Positions 26,517 through 36,098 of a DNA stretch of 64,000 bases are shown here, one piece after another (within the stretch, counting starts at the first letter, position 1; every line of letters starts with the position of its first letter). This DNA comes from JADKAV01 sp963732355 (GTDB lineage Bacteria > Actinomycetota > Actinomycetes > S36-B12 > UBA10799): assembly GCA_963732355.1 (NCBI GenBank), contig CAVSZD010000006.1, forward strand, positions 496,001 to 560,000, in the 5' to 3' direction. The notes beneath the pieces are model-generated. The model was not told where the DNA came from. It saw only the letters and a list, made by a program, of their open reading frames with translations, and did not search any database. The position numbers were made by a program, and so were the translations under genes.

Positions 26517-27691
26517 CCGCGGAAGCCCAGAAGGTGCTCGATGGCCAACTGGTTGATGTTGACGAACGGGTAGCCGCGCACCAAGGACTCGACGTCCACG
26601 TCGGTGATCGCAGGCAGGTCCTTGAGCGTCTCACCCGGTGCCAGCGTGGGCTCCTTGAGCGAGTCGACTCCGGCTGCAGCCACCGCCGCCTGCACGTCCG
26701 GGTCGGCCCGGAACTCCAGCGCCCGCTGTTTGAGCATCAGGTACGTGGACATGTTCGCCGCAGCGCTACGCCACACACCTTCGGAGTCCTCCGTGCGCGC
26801 GGGTTTGTAGTCGAAGTGCCGCATGCCCTCATAGCCGGCCTGCTCAAGCAGGTCGACCAGGAAGAAGGCGTTGAGCAGGTCCCCGTGACCGAACACGAGG
26901 TCCTGGTCGTACTTGGGGCCGCGCTGGCCGTTGAGGTCGATGTGGAACAACTTCCCAGCCCACAGCGCCTGCGCAACGCCGTGGACCATGTTCAAGCCCG
27001 CCATCTGCTCGTGGCCGACCTCGGGGTTGAGCCCCACCATGTCCGCGTGGTCGAGCCGGTCGATGAGAGCCAAGGCGTGCCCGATCGTCGGGAGCAGGAT
27101 GTCCCCGCGCGGCTCATTGGGCTTGGGCTCGATGGCAAGGCGGATGTCATACCCCTGCTCCACGATGTAGTCGCACAGCGCATCCAGACCCTCGGCGTAG
27201 CGGTCCAGCGCCGCCCGCACATCCTTGGCCGCGTCAGATTCGGACCCCTCGCGACCGCCCCAGAGGACGTAGGTGGTGGCACCGAATCGGGCGGCCAGGT
27301 CCAGGTTGCGCCGGACCTTCGCGAGGGCGTAACGGCGCACATCGCGGGAATTGGAGGTGAAACCGCCATCCTTGAAAACCGGGTGGGTGAAGAGGTTTGT
27401 GGTGACCATCGGGACGGCCAGGCCGGCGGCGGCAAGGGCCTTCTCGAAGCGACTGATAGCTGCCTCGCGCTCGTCGCCGGTCAGCAGCGGGGAAAGCAGG
27501 TCGTCATCGTGGAAGGTGACCCCGTAGGCCCCGAGCTCGCCCAGCTTCTCCGCGGCCAACACCGGGTCCATCGGCTCACGGGTCGGGTCCCCGAACGGGT
27601 CGCGGGCCTGCCAGCCGATGGTCCACAGGCCGAACGTGAACTTGTCCGCCGGCGTCGGTTTCAGGTCAATGGTTGAGTAGTCGTTCATCAT
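26513..27691 (-). CDS. xylA: Xylose isomerase
   Basis: 392 residues, usual length for the actinobacterial (class I) enzyme. FTFGLWTIGWQARDPFG (about 19-35), TFHDDDLL (about 59-66), RLAIEPKPNEPRGDI with the metal-site Glu/Lys near residues 178-192 and GLNPEVGHEQMAGLN are all present. It converts D-xylose to D-xylulose with two divalent metals. It starts with two adjacent ATGs, the first forming an ATGA overlap with the oxidoreductase stop. Central enzyme of this operon. Confidence 0.95.
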   Translation of the reverse strand: MMNDYSTIDLKPTPADKFTFGLWTIGWQARDPFGDPTREPMDPVLAAEKLGELGAYGVTFHDDDLLSPLLTGDEREAAISRFEKALAAAGLAVPMVTTNLFTHPVFKDGGFTSNSRDVRRYALAKVRRNLDLAARFGATTYVLWGGREGSESDAAKDVRAALDRYAEGLDALCDYIVEQGYDIRLAIEPKPNEPRGDILLPTIGHALALIDRLDHADMVGLNPEVGHEQMAGLNMVHGVAQALWAGKLFHIDLNGQRGPKYDQDLVFGHGDLLNAFFLVDLLEQAGYEGMRHFDYKPARTEDSEGVWRSAAANMSTYLMLKQRALEFRADPDVQAAVAAAGVDSLKEPTLAPGETLKDLPAITDVDVESLVRGYPFVNINQLAIEHLLGFRG

Positions 27692-28746
27692 GTTCCTTTC
27701 GTCGAGATTCTGACTGATTGCCCAGTCCGCGCGGAGTCCCCGATCGCATCGAGGACCTCCATAACGGCAAGGGCCGATTCGTTGGTGACTGGCGTTGGGC
27801 CACTACCGGCCAATAGGTCGCGAACGCCGGCGTAGAAGGCCGGCCATCGGCCGTCGAGGTAGGCGATCTCGCTCGCCTGTGCCGGGTCCCCGACTGCCAG
27901 GGTGGCCACCACATCCGGCTGGGAGCCCCAGCCCGCGCCGGGCCGTTCACCGGCGCGCAGTCGGTCCTCCTGGGTATCGGTTTCTGGCAGCAGCAGTGCG
28001 CCGTCGCTGCCGAGCACCTTCATCCGGGGCCCCGGGATCGCGGTCAGGACCGAGGCGCTGAGAACCGTGAGCACACCATCAGTGTGCTGCAGCCACGCCT
28101 GGATGTCGTCATCGTGGCTGCCGACCGCGCGCAGGGATCGACTGTGCGCCGTCACGGTTTCGACCGGCCCGAACAACTGCAGTGCCTGATCGACGAGGTG
28201 CGGCCCGAGGTCGTAGCGCAACCCACCCAAGGCATCCGGGTTCGAGGACTCCCGCCAGCCGCCTTTTCCAACCGGCCGCCACCGCTCCATACGGGTCTCG
28301 AAGCGGTGGACCGTGCCCAGCGTCCCTTCGGCCAGCACCGACCGCAGGGTCAGGTACTCACTGTCCCAACGCCGGTTGTGGAACACCACGAGTTCCCGGT
28401 TGCGCTCACCGGCCAGGTCGATCAGCGCCTGCAGTCCCCCGGCATCGCGGGCAGCCGGCTTGTCCACAACCACGTGTCGGCCGGCCTCCAACGCCTGCTG
28501 GGCATGCTGCTCATGCAGCCCGCTCGGGCTGGCCACCACGACAAGGTCGACGTCGGTGTCGAGCAACGCCGTGACCTGGGGCAAAACCGTCACTCCTGGA
28601 ACTTCCGCCACAGCCGCCGCAGCTCGCGCAGGATCCCGCGAAACCACGTGGGTTAGGGACAAGCCGAGCGTGTCGCAGATGAACGGGGCGTGGAACAACC
28701 GTCCGGCCAAGCCGTAACCGATCAGTCCAACCCGGATCTGCGACAC
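27688..28746 (-). CDS. Gfo/Idh/MocA family oxidoreductase
   Basis: 352 residues from the GTG at 28746 (SQIRVGLIGYGLAG); the frame stays open to 28803 but would then enter the permease gene. The Rossmann part has GLIGYGLAGRLFHAPF and the conserved DKPAARDAGG Lys-Pro motif near residue 95. The second half, with NRRWDSEY, YDLGPHLVDQAL and a terminal ALAVMEVLDAIGDSARTGQ, is the typical alpha-beta substrate domain. NAD(P)-dependent sugar or polyol oxidation is likely. Its place between the importer and xylA suggests a pentose or pentitol substrate, but this is inference. Confidence 0.87.
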   Translation of the reverse strand: MSQIRVGLIGYGLAGRLFHAPFICDTLGLSLTHVVSRDPARAAAAVAEVPGVTVLPQVTALLDTDVDLVVVASPSGLHEQHAQQALEAGRHVVVDKPAARDAGGLQALIDLAGERNRELVVFHNRRWDSEYLTLRSVLAEGTLGTVHRFETRMERWRPVGKGGWRESSNPDALGGLRYDLGPHLVDQALQLFGPVETVTAHSRSLRAVGSHDDDIQAWLQHTDGVLTVLSASVLTAIPGPRMKVLGSDGALLLPETDTQEDRLRAGERPGAGWGSQPDVVATLAVGDPAQASEIAYLDGRWPAFYAGVRDLLAGSGPTPVTNESALAVMEVLDAIGDSARTGQSVRISTKGT

Positions 28747-28753
28747 GCTGCAG

Positions 28754-30016
28754 CTAAGCCCTACCTGTCGCCATTGCTCTGCGCCGGGACAGTGCGTCAA
28801 CACTGGCCGCCACGAGCAGAACCAGACCGGTCACGATGAACGCGATACCTGACTCCTGCGTGACCAGCGGCAGACCGTTGGCGATCACACCGACGACCAA
28901 TCCACCGATGACTGCGTCGATGATCCGGCCACGGCCGCCGAACAGAGACGTTCCGCCGATGACGGCCGCACCCACTGCGTAAAGCAGCGTCGTGGACCCA
29001 CCGGTAGACGGCGAGATCGAGTTGTCGCGCGACGCGAACAGGATGCCAGCTACCGCTGCCAGAGTGGAACAAGCCACGAAGCACGCGATCCTGATTCTCG
29101 AGACGTTGATACCTGCGCGCCTGGAGGCCTCGGCGTTGCCACCGACGGCATAGACGTGCCGACCGAAGCCAGTTCGACTCAGCAAGTAAGTCAATCCGAC
29201 CACCAGCACCAGAATCAGCGGGACGACGTAAGGGACGCCTTGGATCGAGGTGATCGCCGGGTTGCGGCTGCGCTCCTGGTTGAGGATGTAGACGACCGCC
29301 CCAAGAATCACTGCCAGCGCGATCAGTTTGGCCAGGAAGACCGACATGTTCTCTACTGGCAGACCCGCGGCGCGGCGCCCTCGCATCTTGACCAGCGACA
29401 GAATCGCCCAGCCCCCCACCACGATTGCGAACAAAATCCACCCGGCAATGGGAGACATGTTCGCGTTCATGATCTTCAGGATCGTCGGGTCGTCGATCCC
29501 GATCGTCCCGCCCTCACCGATGATGAGCAGGATGACTCCCTGCAACGCAAGGAACATTGCCAAGGTGACCACGAAACTGGGGATGCCGAGTTTGGCGACC
29601 AACAGACCTATCAACAGACCGATGATTACGCCCGTCAACAAGGTGGCGCCCAGGGCGAGCCAGAGGGGCCAACCCCGCTGGGTCAAGGTCACGCCCAGGA
29701 TCGCCGCACAGGTCCCCGCGGCGTAGCCGGCCGACAAGTCGATCTCGCCGAGCAGGAGGACGAAGATCAGTCCCATGGCCAGAACGATGATCATCGCGGA
29801 CTGGTTGATGAGGTTGGCGAAGTTGAACGCCGACAGGAATGTCTCGCCCTGCAGCGCGGTGAAGACGATGATCAGCGCGATCAGGCCGGCGACGGCGGGC
29901 AACGATCCCAGTTCGCCGCCTCGGACCCTGTCCCAGTAGTTGCGTATGGATTCGCCGATACCGGGGCTCGACTGCGCCTCAGGTGCGGCGGCTTCCGGAG
30001 TGAGGGTGCTCGACAT
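28754..30016 (-). CDS. xylH: Sugar ABC transporter permease (XylH-like)
   Basis: 420 residues. After a hydrophilic N-terminus of about 45 residues come ten or so membrane helices with the family segments FNFANLINQSAMIIVLAMG (about 66-84), GEIDLSAGYAAG (about 90-101) and, near the C-terminus, GGRGRIIDAVIGGLVVG. These match BPD_transp_2 permeases of the ribose/xylose group. It forms the membrane channel with the neighbouring ATPase and binding protein. Three bases separate it from the ATPase gene. Confidence 0.92.
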   Translation of the reverse strand: MSSTLTPEAAAPEAQSSPGIGESIRNYWDRVRGGELGSLPAVAGLIALIIVFTALQGETFLSAFNFANLINQSAMIIVLAMGLIFVLLLGEIDLSAGYAAGTCAAILGVTLTQRGWPLWLALGATLLTGVIIGLLIGLLVAKLGIPSFVVTLAMFLALQGVILLIIGEGGTIGIDDPTILKIMNANMSPIAGWILFAIVVGGWAILSLVKMRGRRAAGLPVENMSVFLAKLIALAVILGAVVYILNQERSRNPAITSIQGVPYVVPLILVLVVGLTYLLSRTGFGRHVYAVGGNAEASRRAGINVSRIRIACFVACSTLAAVAGILFASRDNSISPSTGGSTTLLYAVGAAVIGGTSLFGGRGRIIDAVIGGLVVGVIANGLPLVTQESGIAFIVTGLVLLVAASVDALSRRRAMATGRA

Positions 30017-30019
30017 GTG

Positions 30020-30865
30020 TCAGGCTCCAGTGGTGGGGTCGGTGGCGTCGATGTTGTTGGCCACCTGGACAGGTATGCCGATGTCGCCGGTACGGCCTGT
30101 GGTGATCAACTCGACGACTTGCGAGTTGGTCACTTCGGAGGCGGGAACCTGTGCAGCCAGTCGGCCCAGGTACAGGCAGGCGATATGGTCTGCCACGCGC
30201 ATCACGTCGTTGATGTTGTGGGAGATCAGGACGACGCCAAGACCGTTATGGGCCAGCCGTTCGACCAGGCTCAGAACCTGTTCGGTCTGGGCGACACCCA
30301 GTGCGGCCGTCGGCTCGTCGAGGATCACGAGTTTGGAGTTCCAAAGGACCGCGCGGGCGATGGCCACCGTCTGACGCTGTCCGCCGGATAGCGAGGCCAC
30401 CGTCCGACGCACCGAGCTCAAGGTGCGAACCGACAGACCCGCGAGGGTCTCGGACGCCTTGCGCTCCATGGCTGCCTCATCGAGGCCCGGGCCCTTCTTC
30501 TCCTCGCGACCGAGGAACATGTTGGCGACAACGTCGAGGTTGTCGCACAGAGCAAGGTCCTGGTACACGACCTCGATACCCAAAGCATTTGCATGCTTCG
30601 GGTCGCTGATGCTGACCTTCTGCCCTTCGAAGAGGAAGTCGCCCTCGTCGAAGGGGTAAATGCCAGCCACACCTTTGATCAGGGTGCTCTTGCCCGCGCC
30701 GTTGTCACCCACGAGTGCGGTGACCTGGCCGGGGTAGACATCGAAGTCCACCCCCTGCAGGACGTGAACCGCACCGAAACTCTTGTGGATACCGCGCAGT
30801 GAGAGCACGGGGTCCGACGCCCGCCCCGAAGAGGGACGGGCGTCGGACTGCGCGCTTACCGACAT
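30020..30865 (-). CDS. xylG: Sugar ABC transporter ATP-binding protein
   Basis: 281 residues with a single nucleotide-binding domain: Walker A GDNGAGKST (about 54-62), Q-loop VYQDLALCDN, signature LSGGQRQTVAIARA (about 158-171), Walker B LVILDEPTAALG and the H-loop ISHNIND. Classical XylG and RbsA have two such domains in about 500 residues, so this belongs to the single-domain FrcA-like subgroup and probably works as a homodimer. The gene starts directly after the binding-protein stop (0-bp gap). Confidence 0.92.
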   Translation of the reverse strand: MSVSAQSDARPSSGRASDPVLSLRGIHKSFGAVHVLQGVDFDVYPGQVTALVGDNGAGKSTLIKGVAGIYPFDEGDFLFEGQKVSISDPKHANALGIEVVYQDLALCDNLDVVANMFLGREEKKGPGLDEAAMERKASETLAGLSVRTLSSVRRTVASLSGGQRQTVAIARAVLWNSKLVILDEPTAALGVAQTEQVLSLVERLAHNGLGVVLISHNINDVMRVADHIACLYLGRLAAQVPASEVTNSQVVELITTGRTGDIGIPVQVANNIDATDPTTGA

Positions 30866-31957
30866 TTAGGAGACGCCAGCCTCAGTGCAGGCCTGCTTCA
30901 GCTTCTCCGTGGTGCAGAGGTTGTCAGCGGTGGTGAAGCCGTCGGCCACAACATCCTTGACGTTGTCCTTGAAGATCGACTGCGGCTCAAGCAGAACTGA
31001 GGGGATCTCCGTGTTGGTCTCTGGGTCGAGCGTGGTCTGGTCCACGGCCGGCTCTTCGCCCTTGGACAGTGCGATCGCCAGTGCGGCGGCCGCGTCGGCT
31101 TCCTGCTTGACGGCCTTGTAAACCGTCATGCACTGGGTACCCAGCAGCACGCGCTGCAGGCCCTCGTCGGTCGCGTCCTGTCCGGTTACCGGAATCTTGC
31201 CAGCCTGACCGTTGCGGTCGAGAACGGCGATGGTGGCACCGCCCAGACCGTCGTTGGCCGCAGCCACACCGATGAAGTCACCGTTGGCCTTGGTGTACAT
31301 CTGCTCGAAGATCGTTCCGGCCTTGGTGTTGTCCCACTCGGGCACAGCCTGGTCGGCAGCAACCTCGTATCCGGCCTCAGTGATGGCCGTCTCGTAGCCC
31401 TGCTTGAACAGCGTCGCGTTGTTGTCGGTGGGCGAGCCGTTGAGCAACGCCACCGGTCCAGTGGTGTCGCCGTTGTCCTGCATGCAGGTCACCAGGCCTT
31501 CACCGATCTTGGTGCCGACCGCCACGTTGTCGAAGGACACGTAGTAGGAGGCGTTGCCGCCGAGCGTGAGGCGGTCGTAGTCGATGACCTTGACGCCCTG
31601 AGCGTTGGCCTTCTTGATGACGGCGGCACCTGTGTCGCTGTCGAGGTTGACGATCATCAGCGTGTTGACGCCCGAGTTGAGCATCTGGTCGGCGATGGTC
31701 TGGAACTTCGCCTTGTCACCGTTGGCGTTCTGGATGTCGTATTCGACACCCGCAGCCTCGAAGGCCTCCTGCAGGTACTTGCGGTCGGCGTTCTCCCAGC
31801 GATCCGAGGACGCGGTGTCGGGCAGGATGACCCCGACCTTGCCCGCGGCAGCGCTGGGGGACTCGGAGGCGGTCGAATCGCTGTCGCTGGAACTACAGCC
31901 GCTCAGCACGAGGCCGAACGCGGCTGCAGACACGACCAGTGTCGCGCGCATCTTCAT
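30866..31957 (-). CDS. xylF: Sugar ABC transporter substrate-binding lipoprotein (XylF-like)
   Basis: 363 residues from the ATG at 31957 (RBS AGGAAA). A lipoprotein signal peptide of about 20 residues ends in the lipobox LSGC, followed by a Ser/Asp-rich spacer. The mature part is a periplasmic-binding-protein type 1 fold: GVILPDTASSDRWENADRK, NSGVNTLMIVNLDSDTG, VIDYDRLTLG, GVAAANDGLGG and GQDATDEGLQRVL, close to XylF. It captures pentose outside the membrane and starts the operon xylFGH-oxidoreductase-xylAB. The 164-bp gap upstream should hold the promoter; no regulator gene is adjacent. Confidence 0.92.
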   Translation of the reverse strand: MKMRATLVVSAAAFGLVLSGCSSSDSDSTASESPSAAAGKVGVILPDTASSDRWENADRKYLQEAFEAAGVEYDIQNANGDKAKFQTIADQMLNSGVNTLMIVNLDSDTGAAVIKKANAQGVKVIDYDRLTLGGNASYYVSFDNVAVGTKIGEGLVTCMQDNGDTTGPVALLNGSPTDNNATLFKQGYETAITEAGYEVAADQAVPEWDNTKAGTIFEQMYTKANGDFIGVAAANDGLGGATIAVLDRNGQAGKIPVTGQDATDEGLQRVLLGTQCMTVYKAVKQEADAAAALAIALSKGEEPAVDQTTLDPETNTEIPSVLLEPQSIFKDNVKDVVADGFTTADNLCTTEKLKQACTEAGVS

Positions 31958-32121
31958 GGGTGGGTTTCCTCCATCTGTGGGGGCTTGCGCCCTTCTCGTG
32001 AACAGCACCCCGACAGTAGCGCCACGCGGGGTCGTTTCGCTACCAAGTACAGCGAGTGTCCGGGAAATGTCCGACTGGTTACCTGCTGCCCGTATTGCGC
32101 CGGATACAACTGAATCGCCAT

Positions 32122-32712
32122 CTAGTCGGCCCTACCGACTTCGAATTCCGCAACAGTGGGCACCGGGTAGCCAGTGGTGCCCGGCACCCACCCGGCATCC
32201 AGCTTCTGCTCCCCCGGGCCACCTGGCGCCCAGATGTGGCACGTCCCGCTGAGGAACGGCAACACCGTGCGCAAGCGATCTTCGTCACCTTCGCGAGTGG
32301 GGTTGTCATGCACGCGCGCCGAGAAGGCAGCCTGGACGAGCACGGGCGCCATCGACCTGGCCAGTTCGCGCAAGTGAGTGCAACCCTTCGGGCCTCCGAG
32401 GCGTTCGCGCATCGCCGAGGTCCAACCACGCCCGACCCGCACTCCGACAAGTTGCTGGTACGCCTGCGCGATGGCCGGGCACTCGGCGTGGGGGTAGGTG
32501 TTGAACTTGACATCGACGGACCTCACCGTGAAATCGACAGTCGACACCGTGGCAGTGAGTTCCAGATCGTGGACCACGGGCAGGTCCTCCGGCCGCTGCG
32601 CCCAGGGCCGTTCATCCCGCAGCCGCCCGACAACTTCAAGACAGTCATCCTCGGCTGGGTACACGTCGAAGACGACTGATCGGCGGTGGTGCGCTACTCG
32701 TTGGTCGGACAC
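32122..32712 (-). CDS. DUF2889 family protein
   Basis: 196 residues. The sequence follows the DUF2889 pattern: early AEDDCLEVVGRLRDERPW, then HDLELTATVSTVDFTVRSVDVKF, PHAECPAIAQAYQQLVG, RLGGPKGCTHLRELARSMAP and a C-terminal PFLSGTCHIWAPGGPG. The GCTHL and CHIW cysteines and histidines might bind a metal. Function unknown. It stands alone between the xylose operon and a divergent gene. Confidence 0.78.
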   Translation of the reverse strand: MSDQRVAHHRRSVVFDVYPAEDDCLEVVGRLRDERPWAQRPEDLPVVHDLELTATVSTVDFTVRSVDVKFNTYPHAECPAIAQAYQQLVGVRVGRGWTSAMRERLGGPKGCTHLRELARSMAPVLVQAAFSARVHDNPTREGDEDRLRTVLPFLSGTCHIWAPGGPGEQKLDAGWVPGTTGYPVPTVAEFEVGRAD

Positions 32713-32861
32713 AGTGACACCGTAGCCAGCCGCTCCCGGTGCCTCGCGGGAGTACGCAGCGATGGTGCGTGACCGCTGTCACAGAAATCGTTAATGCCGT
32801 GTTCAGTCTGTGTTTCCGGCGTCGTGACTCAGCCCTTCTACGGTGTAGTCGGAGGCCAAAC

Positions 32862-33383
32862 ATGTCTGTTCACCAGATTGAGCAAGGTCACAACGCAATC
32901 GCTGATTACGCGCTTCTCCTGGCCGAGGCGACAGGTGTCCTGCGCGACCTCGCCGAGGCGCCCGAGTCTCAACGAAGCGATGAATATGAGGCCCTCCTCG
33001 AGATCCACGCAGAGGGTGCCGACCTTCACCGGGGCGTGATCGTCAACTCCACCGACCCCTACCTGAACTCGCTGCCCGCGGTGTTGCGCGGACTGTTCAG
33101 CACCGTCATGACTCTTGGCGAGGACATCAGCAGCGGCGTGCCCGCACCCGCTGGTCTCGACCAACTCCAGACAATCACCCGAGCGATCTCCGCAGCGCTT
33201 GATCGCGGTGAGGATTCCGAGTTCGTCGACGAGAAGACAGCAGTCATCGCAGCGGCAGTCCAGCAGGTTGACGGCTCGACAGTCGAATCCACAAGCGCTA
33301 CCACGGCGCTGGGTCGTCTAACTGTCGTGGCCGAAGCGGCACTTCGCACGGCGTCAGGGCTCGCTGCTGGGGTTGCCGCCTGA
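32862..33383 (+). CDS. Uncharacterised alpha-helical protein
   Basis: 173 residues from the ATG at 32862, preceded by a good GGAGG ribosome-binding site; the frame is open back to 32739 but that leader is basic and unlike the rest. The product is acidic and Ala-rich, with long predicted helices (QIEQGHNAIADYALLLAEATG, LDQLQTITRAISAALDRGED), no signal peptide and no membrane segment. I do not recognise a family. Codon use matches its neighbours. Downstream is a phosphodiesterase gene only 20 bp away, so co-transcription is likely. Confidence 0.65.
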   Translation: MSVHQIEQGHNAIADYALLLAEATGVLRDLAEAPESQRSDEYEALLEIHAEGADLHRGVIVNSTDPYLNSLPAVLRGLFSTVMTLGEDISSGVPAPAGLDQLQTITRAISAALDRGEDSEFVDEKTAVIAAAVQQVDGSTVESTSATTALGRLTVVAEAALRTASGLAAGVAA

Positions 33384-33403
33384 TCAGAGGCGTCACACGT
33401 AGC

Positions 33404-34297
33404 GTGGCGAGTGTGAGTCTCGACCCACCACAGGATGCCAACGTTGTCAGACTCGTCGCCCACCGCGGATCGGGTCATGAACACAACGACCCGGACGGAC
33501 CGCCCGAGAACACCGAAGCCGCCGTGTCCTACGGCTTCGACCAGGGCGCCGACGCAGTGGAGGTCGATGTTTGGCTGACCCGCGACGGGATCGCGGTCGT
33601 CCACCACGACGCCACCACCGATCGCACGACGGACTGGCCCGGCCACGAGCTCGAGGCGGTCACCCACGCCGAACTCGAATTGGCCAGTGCAGGTCGGTGG
33701 AAGGGCCCGCAGTGGGTCACCGCCCGCGTGCCCACGCTGGCCGCTGTTGCAGCCGCTGTTCCCGACGGCCGGGGTCTTGTGGTGGAAATCGTGCAAGGAC
33801 CGCAGGCAGTCGAGGCCATCCTTGCCACCGTCGCCGAGTCGGGTCTCTCAGCCGACCAAGTCATGTTCATCGCGAAGAACCTGGATACTGCCGCCCAGGT
33901 GAAGCAGGTCTCTGCGCAGCACAAGGTCCTCTGGATCGTCGACACCACGCCGCGCTGGCAGATCGGCAGCTGGGCGCAGGGCCACAAGCGCGGTCCACAC
34001 AACGAACGCCACGGTTTCGACGAACCTGCAGATGTGGGCTGGCTGCTCGAACAGGTCCAGACCCGGGGTTTGGACGGTCTGGACACCTTGTTCGCCTACC
34101 CGCCCGACCTGCCTGCTGCAATCGCGGAGGCCGGACTCACCTGGCTGGTCTGGACGGCCAACGACCCCCGAGCGATCCAGGCGTGCCTGACCGACGGCGC
34201 CTGGGGCATCACCACTGACAACACAGCCAATGTTCGGGACTGGTTGCTGGCGACGGGAAGGCGCACGGCCTCGCAAGCGGCTCAGCCGTTCTGCTGA
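33404..34297 (+). CDS. Glycerophosphodiester phosphodiesterase family protein
   Basis: 297 residues starting at GTG 33404 or GTG 33413. The GDPD hallmark is seen early: VAHRGSGHEHNDPDGPPENT (His-Arg and Glu-Asn-Thr), then GADAVEVDVWLTRDGIAVVHHD, the Glu-x-Asp metal site with the second His. The C-terminal WTANDPRAIQACLTDGAWGITTD is the usual closing barrel strand. It probably hydrolyses glycerophosphodiesters to glycerol-3-phosphate and an alcohol. No signal peptide, so it is cytoplasmic. Confidence 0.88.
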   Translation: MASVSLDPPQDANVVRLVAHRGSGHEHNDPDGPPENTEAAVSYGFDQGADAVEVDVWLTRDGIAVVHHDATTDRTTDWPGHELEAVTHAELELASAGRWKGPQWVTARVPTLAAVAAAVPDGRGLVVEIVQGPQAVEAILATVAESGLSADQVMFIAKNLDTAAQVKQVSAQHKVLWIVDTTPRWQIGSWAQGHKRGPHNERHGFDEPADVGWLLEQVQTRGLDGLDTLFAYPPDLPAAIAEAGLTWLVWTANDPRAIQACLTDGAWGITTDNTANVRDWLLATGRRTASQAAQPFC

Positions 34298-34471
34298 CTG
34301 GGGACCCTTCTGTCGGATTCTCAGCCCGCTCGGCCATCTGTCTCGACTCGCGCAGCAGACGGCCCAGGCCTGAGCCCGGTGACACGCGGACGCACCCGAC
34401 AACGAAGAGTCGCGCGACGTGCCTATGTGATTGGGGTCGAGGTGCCACCGGCCCCCGGTTGGGGGTGGTGG

Positions 34472-35634
34472 CTAGGGTTGTCGTCGGCCTGGTGGTGGGC
34501 CCACGGTGATGGTGGGGGCGGTGCCGGGTGTGGTGGTGATGTGGTAGCGGCCCAGGTGCAGGTCGCGGTGGCATCGCGGGCACAGCAGGCACAGATTTTC
34601 CAGGTCGGTCAAACCACCTGACGCCCAGCCGATGATGTGGTGGGCGTGGCAGAACCGTGGTTTCTGCCCGCACCGCAGACACCCCCGGTCCCGGGCCACC
34701 AGCGCGGCCCACTGCGCCGCGGAGGCGCGGCGTTTGGTGCGGGCCAACGCCAACGGCACGAACGCCCCGGCCGGGTCGGTGATCCCGACGATGACACTGA
34801 TCACCGCCGCGCAACACACCAACTGGTAGCCCGCCGGGCTCAACCGGGTCCCATCCGTGAGTACCGCCGTGTCCCCGTCGGCCATGTCGGCCAGGTCGAC
34901 CAGCACACTCAACGCCCCCACACCGTGCGGGGCGGTGTTGGCCGCCGCCGCATCCACGATGCCGTCCAAGGCATCCGCGCGGCGCTGCTCAGCGGTGGCT
35001 TGATCCAAGGTGTCGGCAGGTTGGATGAAACAGGCCAGCAGCTCGGACAGTTTCGACCCGGCCACCTCATCCAGAAGCCCGGACAACCGCCACATCCCCG
35101 ACGGGCGCGCCGACAACCGCAGCGACCGGCGTTCCCGCTGCGCGGCGGCATCCAGCCCGGGGCTACCCGGACCGACCTGGTCGATGATCACCTCCAGGAT
35201 CCGGCGGGTCTCCACCGGATCGGTGGCCGCCGCGGTGGCCACCACCGCGTCCTCCAGCGCGTGAACCCCGGGATCGACCCGGCCGCCCGCGTGATCACCG
35301 ACACGTGCACCGCCGACAGATCCCCCGCCCGGAACCTTTCGGCCACCACCGGCAGCCCCCGCAACGCCCGGGCCGTGGCCACCACCGCCGAACCGGCCGC
35401 CGGGGTACACCCGGTGGCCGCCGACACCAGCGTGCCGGTCGTACCCGCGTGCAGCGTGCGGCTGGCCTGCACCACATCCGCGGCACCGGCCAACCCGCAC
35501 AGATACGCATCCACCTGGTTACGCAACCGCCCCGCCGCGATCAACGACCCGCACAACTCATCGGCACCCAGCACCGCCGGGTCCGGCAAACCCGCCACCG
35601 CCGCGGCCAGCGCCTCCCACCCCGCAGGACACAT
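34472..35634 (-). pseudogene. DUF222/HNH endonuclease (13E12 repeat family), frameshifted
   Basis: The N-terminal DUF222 part (from about Met at 35634: MCPAGWEALAAAVAGLPD) and the rest are in two frames. Adding one base in the C-run at 35265-35269 joins them as ...SIPGVHALEDAVVATAAATDP. The C-terminal HNH domain is complete: CLRCGQKPRFCHAHHI, then WASGGLTDLENLCLLC and HRDLH, with the zinc cysteines. Such genes occur in many copies in actinobacteria and may be selfish or host nuclease genes. The true start may be a GTG up to ~50 residues earlier; the upstream frame is open to 35985. Confidence 0.75.
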
Positions 35635-36098
35635 CGTGGGCAGACCGGCGCGGATCCGTGCCCGGCGAGACGCCGGCACCGACACCTGGAAGAACCCCAC
35701 CACACACCCCCTGTGAGCTGCTCGAACCGACCACCAGAAACAGGCCACGGGCCCCTGACGAGAAAACCCCGCCGCCCCAGCACAAGCACCGAAAGGGTGC
35801 AAACCGACGACCCACCGCCGCCTACCCACACCCTCACACAAGGGTCCGACAAAACAAATTGCGTCCATCCACACCACGGCCCGCGACCCCCAAGTCCGAG
35901 TCCACCCTGCGCCGACTGGGATAGACCGGGGTGGTGTCGCCAACAGAGACGGGCCTGCCGCCGGGACCCCGCACCCGTCCACCATGGGCGCCCGGGCTTT
36001 GCGCAGGCCTTTCGGAGCTCACAGGCGCAACACCGGGAGTATTCTCAAGTTGGAGGCCTGCGATGCTGGCTCAGATTTCTGACCGCTGACGATGGCGG
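35635..36098. other. Region between HNH gene and CPBP gene without a supported gene
   Basis: The HNH frame remains open up to 35985 but loses family resemblance above about 35700. No other gene, repeat or terminator could be supported. The promoters of the two divergent genes should lie here. Confidence 0.35.

Noticed and set aside
34472..35985. HNH gene as part of a mobile intron or prophage
   Set aside because: DUF222/HNH genes are ordinary multicopy genes in actinobacteria, and no integrase, phage structural gene or intron is nearby.
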